From Gammaproteobacteria bacterium (lineage in GTDB: Bacteria; Pseudomonadota; Gammaproteobacteria; Steroidobacterales; Woeseiaceae), in the NCBI GenBank assembly GCA_030641695.1, contig DAOWGY010000150.1, positions 1-5,623 of the forward strand: 5,623 nt of DNA. The letters run 5' to 3'. The notes beneath the pieces are model-generated. The model saw nothing but the letters and a program-made list of their open reading frames with translations, had not been told where the DNA came from and did not search any database. Below, in pieces: positions 1-5,453 of the stretch. The position numbers and the translations under genes were made by a program. Every line of letters starts with the position of its first letter. Position 1 is the first letter of the stretch.

Positions 1-687
1 GGCGAGACAGCCGCGCGCCGCGCGCTGGGCCGGCTGGGTGCGCGCAAGATAGAGACGCAGCGCGCGCCCGTCGTCTTCAAGGCCGAACTTGCACGCGGCT
101 TTATCGGCCACGCCATGGGCGCGATTGCAGGCGGGGCGCAATACAGGCGGTCGTCGTTTCTCCTCGATGCCGTCGGCGAGAAGATCTTTCCTGACTTCGT
201 GGATATCCAGGAGAGACCACATCTTTTGAAAGGCATGGCAAGCGCGCCCTACGATTCGGAAGGCGTCAAAACCTGGGATCGCGACATCGTGTCAGGCGGC
301 GTGCTGCAAGGCTACATATTGAGTAGTTACTCGGCGCGACGGCTTGGTCTCGAGACCACCGCAAACGCCGGCGGCGCCCAGAACCTGATCGTGCCCGGCA
401 ATGCCGACGGACTCGACGCACTGCTGGCTGAAATGGGGACAGGCTTGCTCGTCGAAGAACTGATCGGGCAGGGCGTCAATGCAGTCACCGGCGACTACTC
501 TCGCGGCGCTGTCGGTCAGTGGGTGGAAAACGGCGAGATTCAGTATCCGGTGCACGAGGTGACGATCGCGGGCAACCTGCGCGAGCTTTACCAGCGCATC
601 TCACTCATCGGCCGCGACCAGGACATGCGCGGCGGCATTCGCTGTGGCTCACTCCTCGTCGACGAGATGACCATCGCCGGCAGTTGA
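1..687 (+). CDS. pmbA: PmbA/TldE subunit of the TldD/TldE metalloprotease, C-terminal part (5' end outside window)
   Basis: This is the C-terminal 228 residues of PmbA (TldE). The reading frame is open from base 1, so the ATG at 115 is internal; the 38 codons before it also read as family sequence (RRALGRLGARKIETQRAPVVF). Family hallmarks seen are SSFLLDAVGEKIF, the GSAPFD-like ASAPYDSEGV, GVLQGYILSSYSARRLG, NAGGAQNL, MGTGLLVEELIGQGVN, VTGDYSRGAVGQWVENGEIQYPVHEVTIAGNL and the closing MTIAG. In E. coli, TldE partners with TldD in a cytosolic heterodimer that degrades unfolded peptides, matures microcin B17 and removes the CcdA antitoxin. TldD carries the zinc-binding HExxxH motif; TldE does not, and none is visible here. 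The gene converges with the yihY-like gene and its last 39 bp overlap that gene's 3' end on the opposite strand. The family call is very secure; the native substrate is not evident. Confidence 0.96.
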   Translation, partial: GETAARRALGRLGARKIETQRAPVVFKAELARGFIGHAMGAIAGGAQYRRSSFLLDAVGEKIFPDFVDIQERPHLLKGMASAPYDSEGVKTWDRDIVSGGVLQGYILSSYSARRLGLETTANAGGAQNLIVPGNADGLDALLAEMGTGLLVEELIGQGVNAVTGDYSRGAVGQWVENGEIQYPVHEVTIAGNLRELYQRISLIGRDQDMRGGIRCGSLLVDEMTIAGS

Positions 688-2013
688 TGGGTCCGCGGAT
701 CGCGACTCTGCTCTGTCGAGCAGGTCGGACAAACTACTGTCGCCGACCGTCGCAAGTATGGCGTCGTCGAGTTCCTGCCCCAGTGTGTCTATCGTCCCGG
801 TCCACTGCGGATCCCGGTGCGAGCCCGTCTCTCCCTGTCCCCGGACGACATCGAGGATATCGCGCAGACTGGTCCGCGCCATCTCCCTGCCGGGTAACAG
901 GAATTCCTTTTCATCGGAGGCCAACAAGTCGTTGTGCTCGAGGCCTGTGATGATCGGCGCCAGCGTCAGCGACGGAATTTGGAGTGCGTCGCTCAACGCC
1001 TGCACATTGAGTCTCTGGTCGGCGTGCCGGTGCGCTTGAGCAACGAGCAACATGATGTTCAGGGCGAGGCGCTCGCGCATCGAGTTCGACAGGCGCGGCT
1101 CACGGCGGCCGATGGGCATGTAAGCCGGATTCTGATAGTAGAACGCGAGTTGTGAGCCGATCAGTAGGATGAGCCAGTTCAGGTATACCCAGATCAGGGT
1201 GATGATAGCGATCGCGAAGCTCGCGTACACGGCCTGTGTGCGTGCTGCGCTGGCGACGAACGTCGTAAAGATGATGACCATACTGGCCCAGATAAAACCG
1301 CCGGCGAGGCCGCCGATGAGCGCCGAAGACACGCGAACCCGCGTGTTCGGCATGTACCAGTAGAGGAACGCAAAGACACCGGACACGAGCAGGTACGGTG
1401 TCAGTTTGCCTGTGGCTACGAACACTGGTCCGACGATCTCGTTTCTCAGGAGATACTGGACGAGCTCCTGATTCTGCAGCCCGGTAATCATGCCCAGCGC
1501 GATCACGATGGCGACCGGGCCGATCAGCAGCACGAACATGTACTCGGTAAAGCGGCGCGCGAAATTGCGTGGCTTCGATACGTACCAAACGTAGTTAAAG
1601 CTCTCCTCGATTTTCTGCACCATCGATATCGCGGTCCAGATGAAGAAGGCAAGACTGACGCCACCGAGCACGCTGCCGTTGACGTTGTGCACGAGTGCCA
1701 TGACGTTATCGGTAATCTCGATGCCCTTGTCGCCAAGAGGTTCGAGCAACAGGTACATGCGCTCCTCGAGCTGCTCGTGGATGCCGAAGCCCTTGAGTAC
1801 GGAAAAACTGAAGGCGATCAATGGCACGATGGAAAGCAGCGTCGTATACACCAGACTCATGGCCCGCAGGTTGAGCTGACCACTAAAAACGTCGCGCAAG
1901 ACGGCGTACAGGTAGCGCATGACATTGCTGACGATGCGGCCGGGCAGGCCCTGGCGCTCCAGCGCGTCGCCCCAGATCAGCTCATTCAGGTGTTCGATCG
2001 GGTTGGTCTTCAT
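649..2013 (-). CDS. YihY/BrkB-family inner membrane protein with C-terminal cytoplasmic winged-helix-like extension
   Basis: A 454-residue protein of the YihY/virulence factor BrkB family (once mislabelled ribonuclease BN; the true RNase BN is the soluble Rbn/ElaC). About six membrane helices are visible at residues ~50-75, 115-132, 158-178, 203-222, 232-255 and 263-292. Typical signatures are the SLVYTTLLSIVPLIAF stretch in helix 1, FLYWYMPNTRV after helix 4 and IWVYLNWLILLIGSQLA in the last helix. Residues ~305-385 form a soluble region that resembles a winged helix (LNVQALSDALQIP, then ITGLEHNDLL). The tail from ~390 is polar and probably disordered. The molecular function of the family is not settled. 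The ATG at 2013 is preceded by no good Shine-Dalgarno sequence. purC ends 39 bp upstream on the same strand, which suggests a purC-yihY transcript. The 3' end overlaps pmbA antisense by 39 bp. Confidence 0.92.
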   Translation of the reverse strand: MKTNPIEHLNELIWGDALERQGLPGRIVSNVMRYLYAVLRDVFSGQLNLRAMSLVYTTLLSIVPLIAFSFSVLKGFGIHEQLEERMYLLLEPLGDKGIEITDNVMALVHNVNGSVLGGVSLAFFIWTAISMVQKIEESFNYVWYVSKPRNFARRFTEYMFVLLIGPVAIVIALGMITGLQNQELVQYLLRNEIVGPVFVATGKLTPYLLVSGVFAFLYWYMPNTRVRVSSALIGGLAGGFIWASMVIIFTTFVASAARTQAVYASFAIAIITLIWVYLNWLILLIGSQLAFYYQNPAYMPIGRREPRLSNSMRERLALNIMLLVAQAHRHADQRLNVQALSDALQIPSLTLAPIITGLEHNDLLASDEKEFLLPGREMARTSLRDILDVVRGQGETGSHRDPQWTGTIDTLGQELDDAILATVGDSSLSDLLDRAESRSADPSTAGDGHLVDEE

Positions 2014-2027
2014 AGAGCCATTGTACT

Positions 2028-2053
2028 CGTTGGAGCGCTCCTCGAAACGCGAT
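2028..2053 (+). repeat. REP-like palindromic unit, diverged copy, between purC and yihY
   Basis: This 26 bp stretch matches the unit at 4628-4653 at 22 of 26 positions, including GTTGGAGCGCT, CTCGAA and CGC. Two of the differences fall in the hairpin stem and are not compensated (T to C at unit position 13, G to A at position 20), so the hairpin here is weakened. The element instead holds a perfect 10 bp palindrome, GGAGCGCTCC, at 2032-2041. Its last base is already part of the purC stop codon, and it fills most of the 39 bp gap before yihY. It could shape mRNA stability or partial termination between the two genes; that role is inference. Confidence 0.68.
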
Positions 2054-2949
2054 CAGGGTTGAGTTAACTGTCGCAGGGCTTGCTGGTACTTCTCGGCGGT
2101 CTGTTGCATGACGTCAGCCGGCAATTCCGGCCCCGGCGCCGTCTTGTCCCAATCGAGGGTCTCGAGATAATCGCGCACGAATTGTTTGTCGAAACTCGGC
2201 GGGCTGATGCCGACTTCGTAACCATCGACCGGCCAGAAGCGCGATGAATCCGGCGTCAGGACTTCGTCGATCAGATACAGCCTGCCTTCGTCATCCAGAC
2301 CAAACTCGAATTTCGTATCCGCGATAATAATGCCGCGTTGCAGTGCAAAAGCGGCGGCGCGTTCATAGATTTGTATCGAAACGTCGCGCGCTTGCGTCGC
2401 GTGATGTTCACCGACGAGATCCACGACCTGGTCGAAGGAGATGTTCTCATCGTGGTCACCGGCTTCCGCTTTGCTGGCCGGTGTGAAGAGCGTCTCGGGA
2501 AGCTGGTCGGCCTGTCGAAGGCCTGCCGGCAATTCGATGCCGCAAACCTTGCCGGTGTCCTGGTAATCCTTCCAACCGGAGCCGATCAGGTAACCCCGAA
2601 CGACGGCTTCGATGGGCAATGGTTTGAGCCGCTTGACCACGAGCGATCGTTGTCGCAGCTGTTGGCACAACTCCGGATCGTCGATGACGTCGTCCACGGT
2701 CAGGGACGTCAGTTGATTGTCGATGATATCGGCCATCATGCGGAACCAGAACAGGGATATCTGTGTCAGTACCTCGCCCTTGCCCGGCACCGGGTCCGGC
2801 ATGACGACGTCAAACGCCGACAAGCGATCGGTGGTGACGATCAGCAGGTGCTCGTTGTCGATGCTGTAGATGTCGCGGACTTTGCCGCGTCCGATCATCG
2901 GAAAGTCCGGGATCGCGGATTCGAATAACGCGTCGGCGTTGTCAATCAT
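2053..2949 (-). CDS. purC: Phosphoribosylaminoimidazole-succinocarboxamide synthase (SAICAR synthetase)
   Basis: PurC, 298 residues, is cytosolic and catalyses the ATP-dependent joining of CAIR and L-aspartate to give SAICAR in de novo purine synthesis. Motifs in order are GKVRDIY (22-28, nucleotide-binding strand), DRLSAFD (41-47), EAVVRGYLIGSGWKDY (114-129), TPASKAEAGDHDENIS (156-171), DTKFEFG (211-217) and DEVLTPDSSRFWP (228-240). The length and these motifs fit the longer, yeast-like PurC branch (about 300 residues) rather than the E. coli form of about 237 residues. The ATG at 2949 puts the usual short lead (LFESAIPDFPMIGRGKVRD) before the first motif. Its Shine-Dalgarno sequence is weak. 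A plausible promoter lies just upstream (2981-3009). yihY follows 39 bp downstream, with a REP-like copy in the gap. Confidence 0.98.
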   Translation of the reverse strand: MIDNADALFESAIPDFPMIGRGKVRDIYSIDNEHLLIVTTDRLSAFDVVMPDPVPGKGEVLTQISLFWFRMMADIIDNQLTSLTVDDVIDDPELCQQLRQRSLVVKRLKPLPIEAVVRGYLIGSGWKDYQDTGKVCGIELPAGLRQADQLPETLFTPASKAEAGDHDENISFDQVVDLVGEHHATQARDVSIQIYERAAAFALQRGIIIADTKFEFGLDDEGRLYLIDEVLTPDSSRFWPVDGYEVGISPPSFDKQFVRDYLETLDWDKTAPGPELPADVMQQTAEKYQQALRQLTQP

Positions 2950-2980
2950 GTGAGTGCTCGTGCGGTTCGCCTCGAGAGTG

Positions 2981-3009
2981 ATGATCGCTGTTCGTCACTA
3001 ATGTGGCAA
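2981..3009 (-). promoter_or_regulatory. Putative sigma-70 promoter of purC
   Basis: On the minus strand TTGCCA (3004-3009, 5 of 6 to the -35 consensus) is followed after exactly 17 bp by GATCAT (2981-2986, 4 of 6 to the -10 consensus). Transcription would begin near 2974 and give a leader of about 25 nt before the purC ATG. A 5 bp inverted repeat, AGTGA-N13-TCACT (2977-2999), covers the -10 and spacer and could be an operator, but it is short. No PurR-like box was recognised. Confidence 0.42.
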
Positions 3010-3019
3010 GCGATCGGCA

Positions 3020-3048
3020 TAGGCATACCTCGCTACAAGCGCTAGGAT
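3020..3048 (+). promoter_or_regulatory. Weak candidate promoter of djlA-rpe
   Basis: TAGGCA (3020-3025) and TAGGAT (3043-3048) are separated by 17 bp, and each matches the sigma-70 consensus at 4 of 6 positions. They lie about 40 bp upstream of the djlA TTG, in the only sizeable non-coding stretch before djlA and rpe. Matches of this quality occur by chance, so this is a suggestion only. Confidence 0.22.
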
Positions 3049-3087
3049 GGCGCCTGACGCGACTCGGCAGGGCTGGCGGGAAAAGAT

Positions 3088-3906
3088 TTGTACTGGGGCA
3101 AGATTATCGGCACGTTCGTCGGGGCCATCGTAGGCGTCCTGCTCGTTGCCCCGGTACTGAAGATCCTGGCCGTTGCCGCGGGGTATTTCATCGGTCACCA
3201 GTTCGACCGTGGTTTCGCGGCACACGATCAAGCGTTCGACGAGCTCGGCGCCGGGGCAGGACGCCTCTCAGAGGATTACGTCCGAGCGCTGTTCATGTGC
3301 ATGGGGCATCTCGCGAAAACCGACGGGCGGGTCAGCGAAGACGAAATTCGCGCGGCCCGTCTCGTCATGTACCGGCTGAACCTCGCTCCGTCGCGGGTAC
3401 GGCGTGCCATCCACTGGTTCGATGAAGGAAAACGACCGGGATTTCCGTTGATTCACGTCATGCGCGAGTTGCGCCGCGTGCACGCGCGCCGTGCCGACCA
3501 GCGCCTGTTGTTCGTGCGCCTGCTGCTCGAGGTCGTGCTCGCGAAGAGTCGAATGCGTCAACGCGAGCGTGCGCTGATCTGGACGATCTGCACCGAACTC
3601 GACATCGGTCGCGTGGAGCTCGCGCAGCTTGAGGCGATGATCCGGGCGCAAAAAGGGTTTCGACGTTCGCCCGCCGGTAGTGCTGACTCGGCGCGGGTCC
3701 GTGGTGCGTACCGCGCATTGGGTATCGACGAATCATCGACGAACGACGACATCAAGAAGGCCTACCGGCGCCTCATGAATAGAAATCATCCCGACAAGAT
3801 CGCCGGCAGCAACCCCGACGCGGCCACGGTCGCGGAGGCAGGGCGACGCACGCGGGAGATTCGCAGCGCCTACGAGATGTTGAAAGCTCGACGGTCGATC
3901 CGCTAA
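3088..3906 (+). CDS. djlA: DjlA, membrane-anchored J-domain co-chaperone of DnaK
   Basis: A 272-residue protein (E. coli DjlA is about 271) with the full DjlA architecture. The N-terminus YWGKIIGTFVGAIVG matches DjlA openings, and a glycine-rich membrane segment spans about residues 6-36, ending in GYFIGHQFDRGF as in E. coli GLLIGHMFD. A TerB-like helical region follows at ~60-190 (FMCMGHLAKTDGRVSEDEI, then LLLEVVLAKSRMRQRERALIW). A C-terminal J domain lies at ~205-272 with the essential HPD triad at 234-236 (NRNHPDK) and KKAYRRLM before it. The family stimulates DnaK ATPase from the inner membrane; in E. coli, overexpression induces colanic acid capsule through the Rcs system. The start is TTG at 3088: an in-frame TGA at 3055 blocks extension, and GGCGGGA (3075-3081) is a suitable ribosome binding site. 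rpe begins 43 bp downstream. Confidence 0.95.
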   Translation: MYWGKIIGTFVGAIVGVLLVAPVLKILAVAAGYFIGHQFDRGFAAHDQAFDELGAGAGRLSEDYVRALFMCMGHLAKTDGRVSEDEIRAARLVMYRLNLAPSRVRRAIHWFDEGKRPGFPLIHVMRELRRVHARRADQRLLFVRLLLEVVLAKSRMRQRERALIWTICTELDIGRVELAQLEAMIRAQKGFRRSPAGSADSARVRGAYRALGIDESSTNDDIKKAYRRLMNRNHPDKIAGSNPDAATVAEAGRRTREIRSAYEMLKARRSIR

Positions 3907-3937
3907 AGCAACTCAGGTACATTTGGCTGCCAGACAC

Positions 3938-3942
3938 AAGGA
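3938..3942 (+). promoter_or_regulatory. Ribosome binding site that fixes the rpe start
   Basis: AAGGA lies 7 nt before the GTG at 3950. The longer alternative, TTG at 3923, has no such site and would add nine residues (MAARHKDTN) in front of a start that already matches Rpe proteins. The GTG is therefore preferred. Confidence 0.75.
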
Positions 3943-3949
3943 CACTAAC

Positions 3950-4618
3950 GTGACGCCACTCATTGCTCCATCCATATTGTCGGCGGATTTCGCCAGGCTC
4001 GGCGAAGACGTCAAAGCCGTGCTCGATGCCGGCGCCGAAATCGTGCATTTCGACGTCATGGACAACCATTTCGTGCCGAACCTCACGATCGGCCCGCTGA
4101 TTTGCGAAGCGCTGCGCAATCACGGCATCGAGGCGCCGATCGACGTGCACCTGATGGTTGAGCCTGTCGACCGGATCATCCCGGACTTCGCAAAGGCCGG
4201 GGCGAGCTATATCACATTCCACCCCGAAGCCAGCCGCCACGTAGACCGCTCCCTCGGCCTGATTCACGATGAGGGTTGCAAAGCCGGCCTGGTATTCAAT
4301 CCCGCTACGCCACTGAGCTGGCTCGAGCATGTCATTGACAAGATCGACATGGTGCTGCTCATGTCGGTGAATCCGGGATTCGGCGGGCAGAAATTCATTC
4401 CGTCAGCGCTCGACAAGCTGCGACAGGTGCGACAGATGATCGATGCGAGCGGCCGCGAGATTCGCCTCGAGATCGACGGCGGTGTCAAAGTGGATAACAT
4501 CGGTGAAATCGCGGCGGCAGGCGCCGACACCTTTGTCGCCGGTTCCGCCATCTTCGGCAGCGACGACTACGCTGCGATGATCGCGGCAATGAAGGCGGAA
4601 ATCAAAAAGGCCGGCTAG
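3950..4618 (+). CDS. rpe: Ribulose-phosphate 3-epimerase
   Basis: Rpe interconverts D-ribulose 5-phosphate and D-xylulose 5-phosphate in the pentose phosphate pathway (and in the Calvin cycle where present). From the GTG at 3950 the protein has 222 residues, against 225 in E. coli. It is a TIM barrel that opens with PLIAPSILSADFARLGED. The metal and catalytic residues are in place: S8, H33 and D35 (HFDVMDN), H66 (DVHLM) and D175 (EIDGGV). MSVNPGFGGQ at 137-146 is the phosphate and active-site loop, and GSAIFG near 205 is the second phosphate-binding turn. It lies 43 bp after djlA on the same strand and probably shares its transcript. The gph-trpE neighbours often found after rpe in gammaproteobacteria are absent; the gene instead meets crp tail-to-tail across a REP-like element. 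Confidence 0.97.
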   Translation: MTPLIAPSILSADFARLGEDVKAVLDAGAEIVHFDVMDNHFVPNLTIGPLICEALRNHGIEAPIDVHLMVEPVDRIIPDFAKAGASYITFHPEASRHVDRSLGLIHDEGCKAGLVFNPATPLSWLEHVIDKIDMVLLMSVNPGFGGQKFIPSALDKLRQVRQMIDASGREIRLEIDGGVKVDNIGEIAAAGADTFVAGSAIFGSDDYAAMIAAMKAEIKKAG

Positions 4619-4627
4619 ATGCCGACC

Positions 4628-4696
4628 TGTTGGAGCGCTTCTCGAAGCGCTATTGTTGGAGCGGTTCTGGAACCGCGATCGGTGGCGCTCCAACAA
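4628..4696 (+). repeat. REP-like composite: two tandem 26 bp hairpin units plus an inverted arm
   Basis: Units 4628-4653 and 4654-4679 match at 22 of 26 positions, each beginning TGTTGGAGCG. Unit 1 folds as AGCGCTTC/GAAGCGCT (4634-4641 with 4644-4651) and unit 2 as GCGGTTC/GAACCGC (4661-4667 with 4670-4676). Unit position 11 changes C to G while its partner at position 20 changes G to C, so pairing is kept. An inverted arm ending at 4696 pairs perfectly over 11 bp either with unit 2 (4653-4663 with 4686-4696) or with unit 1 (4628-4638 with 4685-4695). The layout recalls REP elements of pseudomonads and xanthomonads built on a TGTAGGAGCGG core. It fills the space between the rpe stop and the crp stop and could act as a two-way transcript end or stabiliser; no T-tract follows, so this is not a classical terminator. 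Confidence 0.8.
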
Positions 4697-5350
4697 TCAG
4701 AGTTTGCGGTTGGGGCGTGCTCCGTAAACCACGATGGTCTTGCCGCTCGCCGACACCAGCCCCTGTTCCTCGAGGACCTTTAATACACGCCCGGCCATCT
4801 CGCGCGAACAGCCGACGAGGCGTGACAGCTCCTGGCGGCTGACTTTGATCTGCATGCCGTCCGGGTGGGTCATCGCGTCTGGCTCGTTACAGAGATCCAT
4901 GATCGCGTGCGCAACACGTCCGGTAACGTCCACGAATGCCAGGTCGCCCAGCTTGCGGTTGGTGCGGTCGAGACGTGTCGCGAGCTGTGTCGCGAGCTCG
5001 AAGACCAGACCCGGGCTTTCACTGGCGATCTGCCGAAAACGTGGATACGTCATCTCGGCGATCTCGCATTCGGTGCGCGTCCGTACCCATGCGCTGCGCG
5101 TCGGCTGTTCGTAAAACAGGCCCATCTCGCCGAAGAACTGCCCCTTGTTCAGGTAGGCGAGCACCATCTCGTTGCCGTCCTCGTCCTCGATCATGACTTC
5201 GACCGAACCGTCCACGATGTAGTACAGGACATCGGGCAGGTCGCCGGCGTGAATCATGACGGTTTTGGAGGGGACGGTTCGTACGCGACAGTAACTCAGA
5301 AATCGATTGATCGCCGGTACGTCGCTCAGGGTCTTGGCATTCGACTGCAT
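4697..5350 (-). CDS. crp: cAMP receptor protein (Crp/Vfr-type global transcription regulator)
   Basis: A 217-residue Crp-family dimeric activator (E. coli Crp 210, Vfr 214). The cyclic-nucleotide domain (~25-120) keeps FFGEMGLF with the cAMP-binding G74 and E75, and R85-S86 (TRSAWVR). T130 (E. coli T127) in the dimer helix is kept, while E. coli S128 is N131. The hinge and DNA-binding part follow: DLAFVDVTGRVA, PDAMTHPDGMQIK (activating region 1 loop, as in E. coli) and recognition helix CSREMAGRVLK (R183, E184, R188, equal to E. coli R180, E181, R185). A TGTGA-type operator is therefore expected. The ATG at 5350 is preferred because GAGGGA lies 7 nt upstream; an in-frame ATG at 5365 would add five residues. 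The tail ARPNRKL is slightly longer than in E. coli. It lies downstream of coq7 with its own candidate promoter. Confidence 0.96.
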   Translation of the reverse strand: MQSNAKTLSDVPAINRFLSYCRVRTVPSKTVMIHAGDLPDVLYYIVDGSVEVMIEDEDGNEMVLAYLNKGQFFGEMGLFYEQPTRSAWVRTRTECEIAEMTYPRFRQIASESPGLVFELATQLATRLDRTNRKLGDLAFVDVTGRVAHAIMDLCNEPDAMTHPDGMQIKVSRQELSRLVGCSREMAGRVLKVLEEQGLVSASGKTIVVYGARPNRKL

Positions 5351-5357
5351 GGATAGG

Positions 5358-5363
5358 TCCCTC
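5358..5363 (-). promoter_or_regulatory. Ribosome binding site that fixes the crp start
   Basis: On the minus strand GAGGGA precedes the ATG at 5350 by 7 nt. The upstream in-frame ATG at 5365 overlaps this site and has only GGGGA at a longer distance, so the shorter protein is preferred. Confidence 0.65.
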
Positions 5364-5380
5364 ATCGCTCAAGCGTCCCC

Positions 5381-5409
5381 GTTGTAATACAGAACGCCTG
5401 TCAGGGCAA
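5381..5409 (-). promoter_or_regulatory. Putative sigma-70 promoter of crp
   Basis: On the minus strand TTGCCC (5404-5409) and TACAAC (5381-5386) are separated by 17 bp, each 4 of 6 to consensus. The expected start near 5374 would leave a leader of about 24 nt that includes the ribosome binding site. The 103 bp gap from coq7 is long enough for separate transcription. No TGTGA-N6-TCACA site for autoregulation was found here. Confidence 0.33.
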
Positions 5410-5453
5410 GCTAAGTCCGTGTATTGGTTGAATTCGTCGGTGTACGGGGCGAT

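Noticed and set aside
649..2013. Naming the membrane protein ribonuclease BN
   Set aside because: Old annotations give the YihY family this name in error; the protein is a multi-pass membrane protein with no nuclease motif.
2014..2022. Three-codon open frame (ATG GCT CTA TGA) overlapping the yihY ATG
   Set aside because: Possible translational coupling, but it has no ribosome binding site and arises easily by chance.
2338..2928. 196-codon open frame on the + strand
   Set aside because: It lies wholly antisense to purC, whose protein is conserved throughout; the + frame shows no recognisable family or ribosome binding site. It is a high-GC shadow.
2977..2999. AGTGA-N13-TCACT inverted repeat as a Crp site
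   Set aside because: Crp needs TGTGA-N6-TCACA; the spacing here is too long. It could be another operator, but five-base arms are common by chance.
3773..4330. 185-codon open frame on the - strand across the djlA-rpe junction
   Set aside because: Antisense to the J domain and the Rpe barrel, both clearly coding on +; no recognisable domain.
4865..5356. 163-codon open frame on the + strand
   Set aside because: Antisense shadow of crp; the crp translation is conserved along its full length.
5397..5405. CCTGTCAGG palindrome upstream of crp as a terminator for coq7 or an operator
   Set aside because: Arms of four bases with a one-base centre and no T-tract are too short to support either role.
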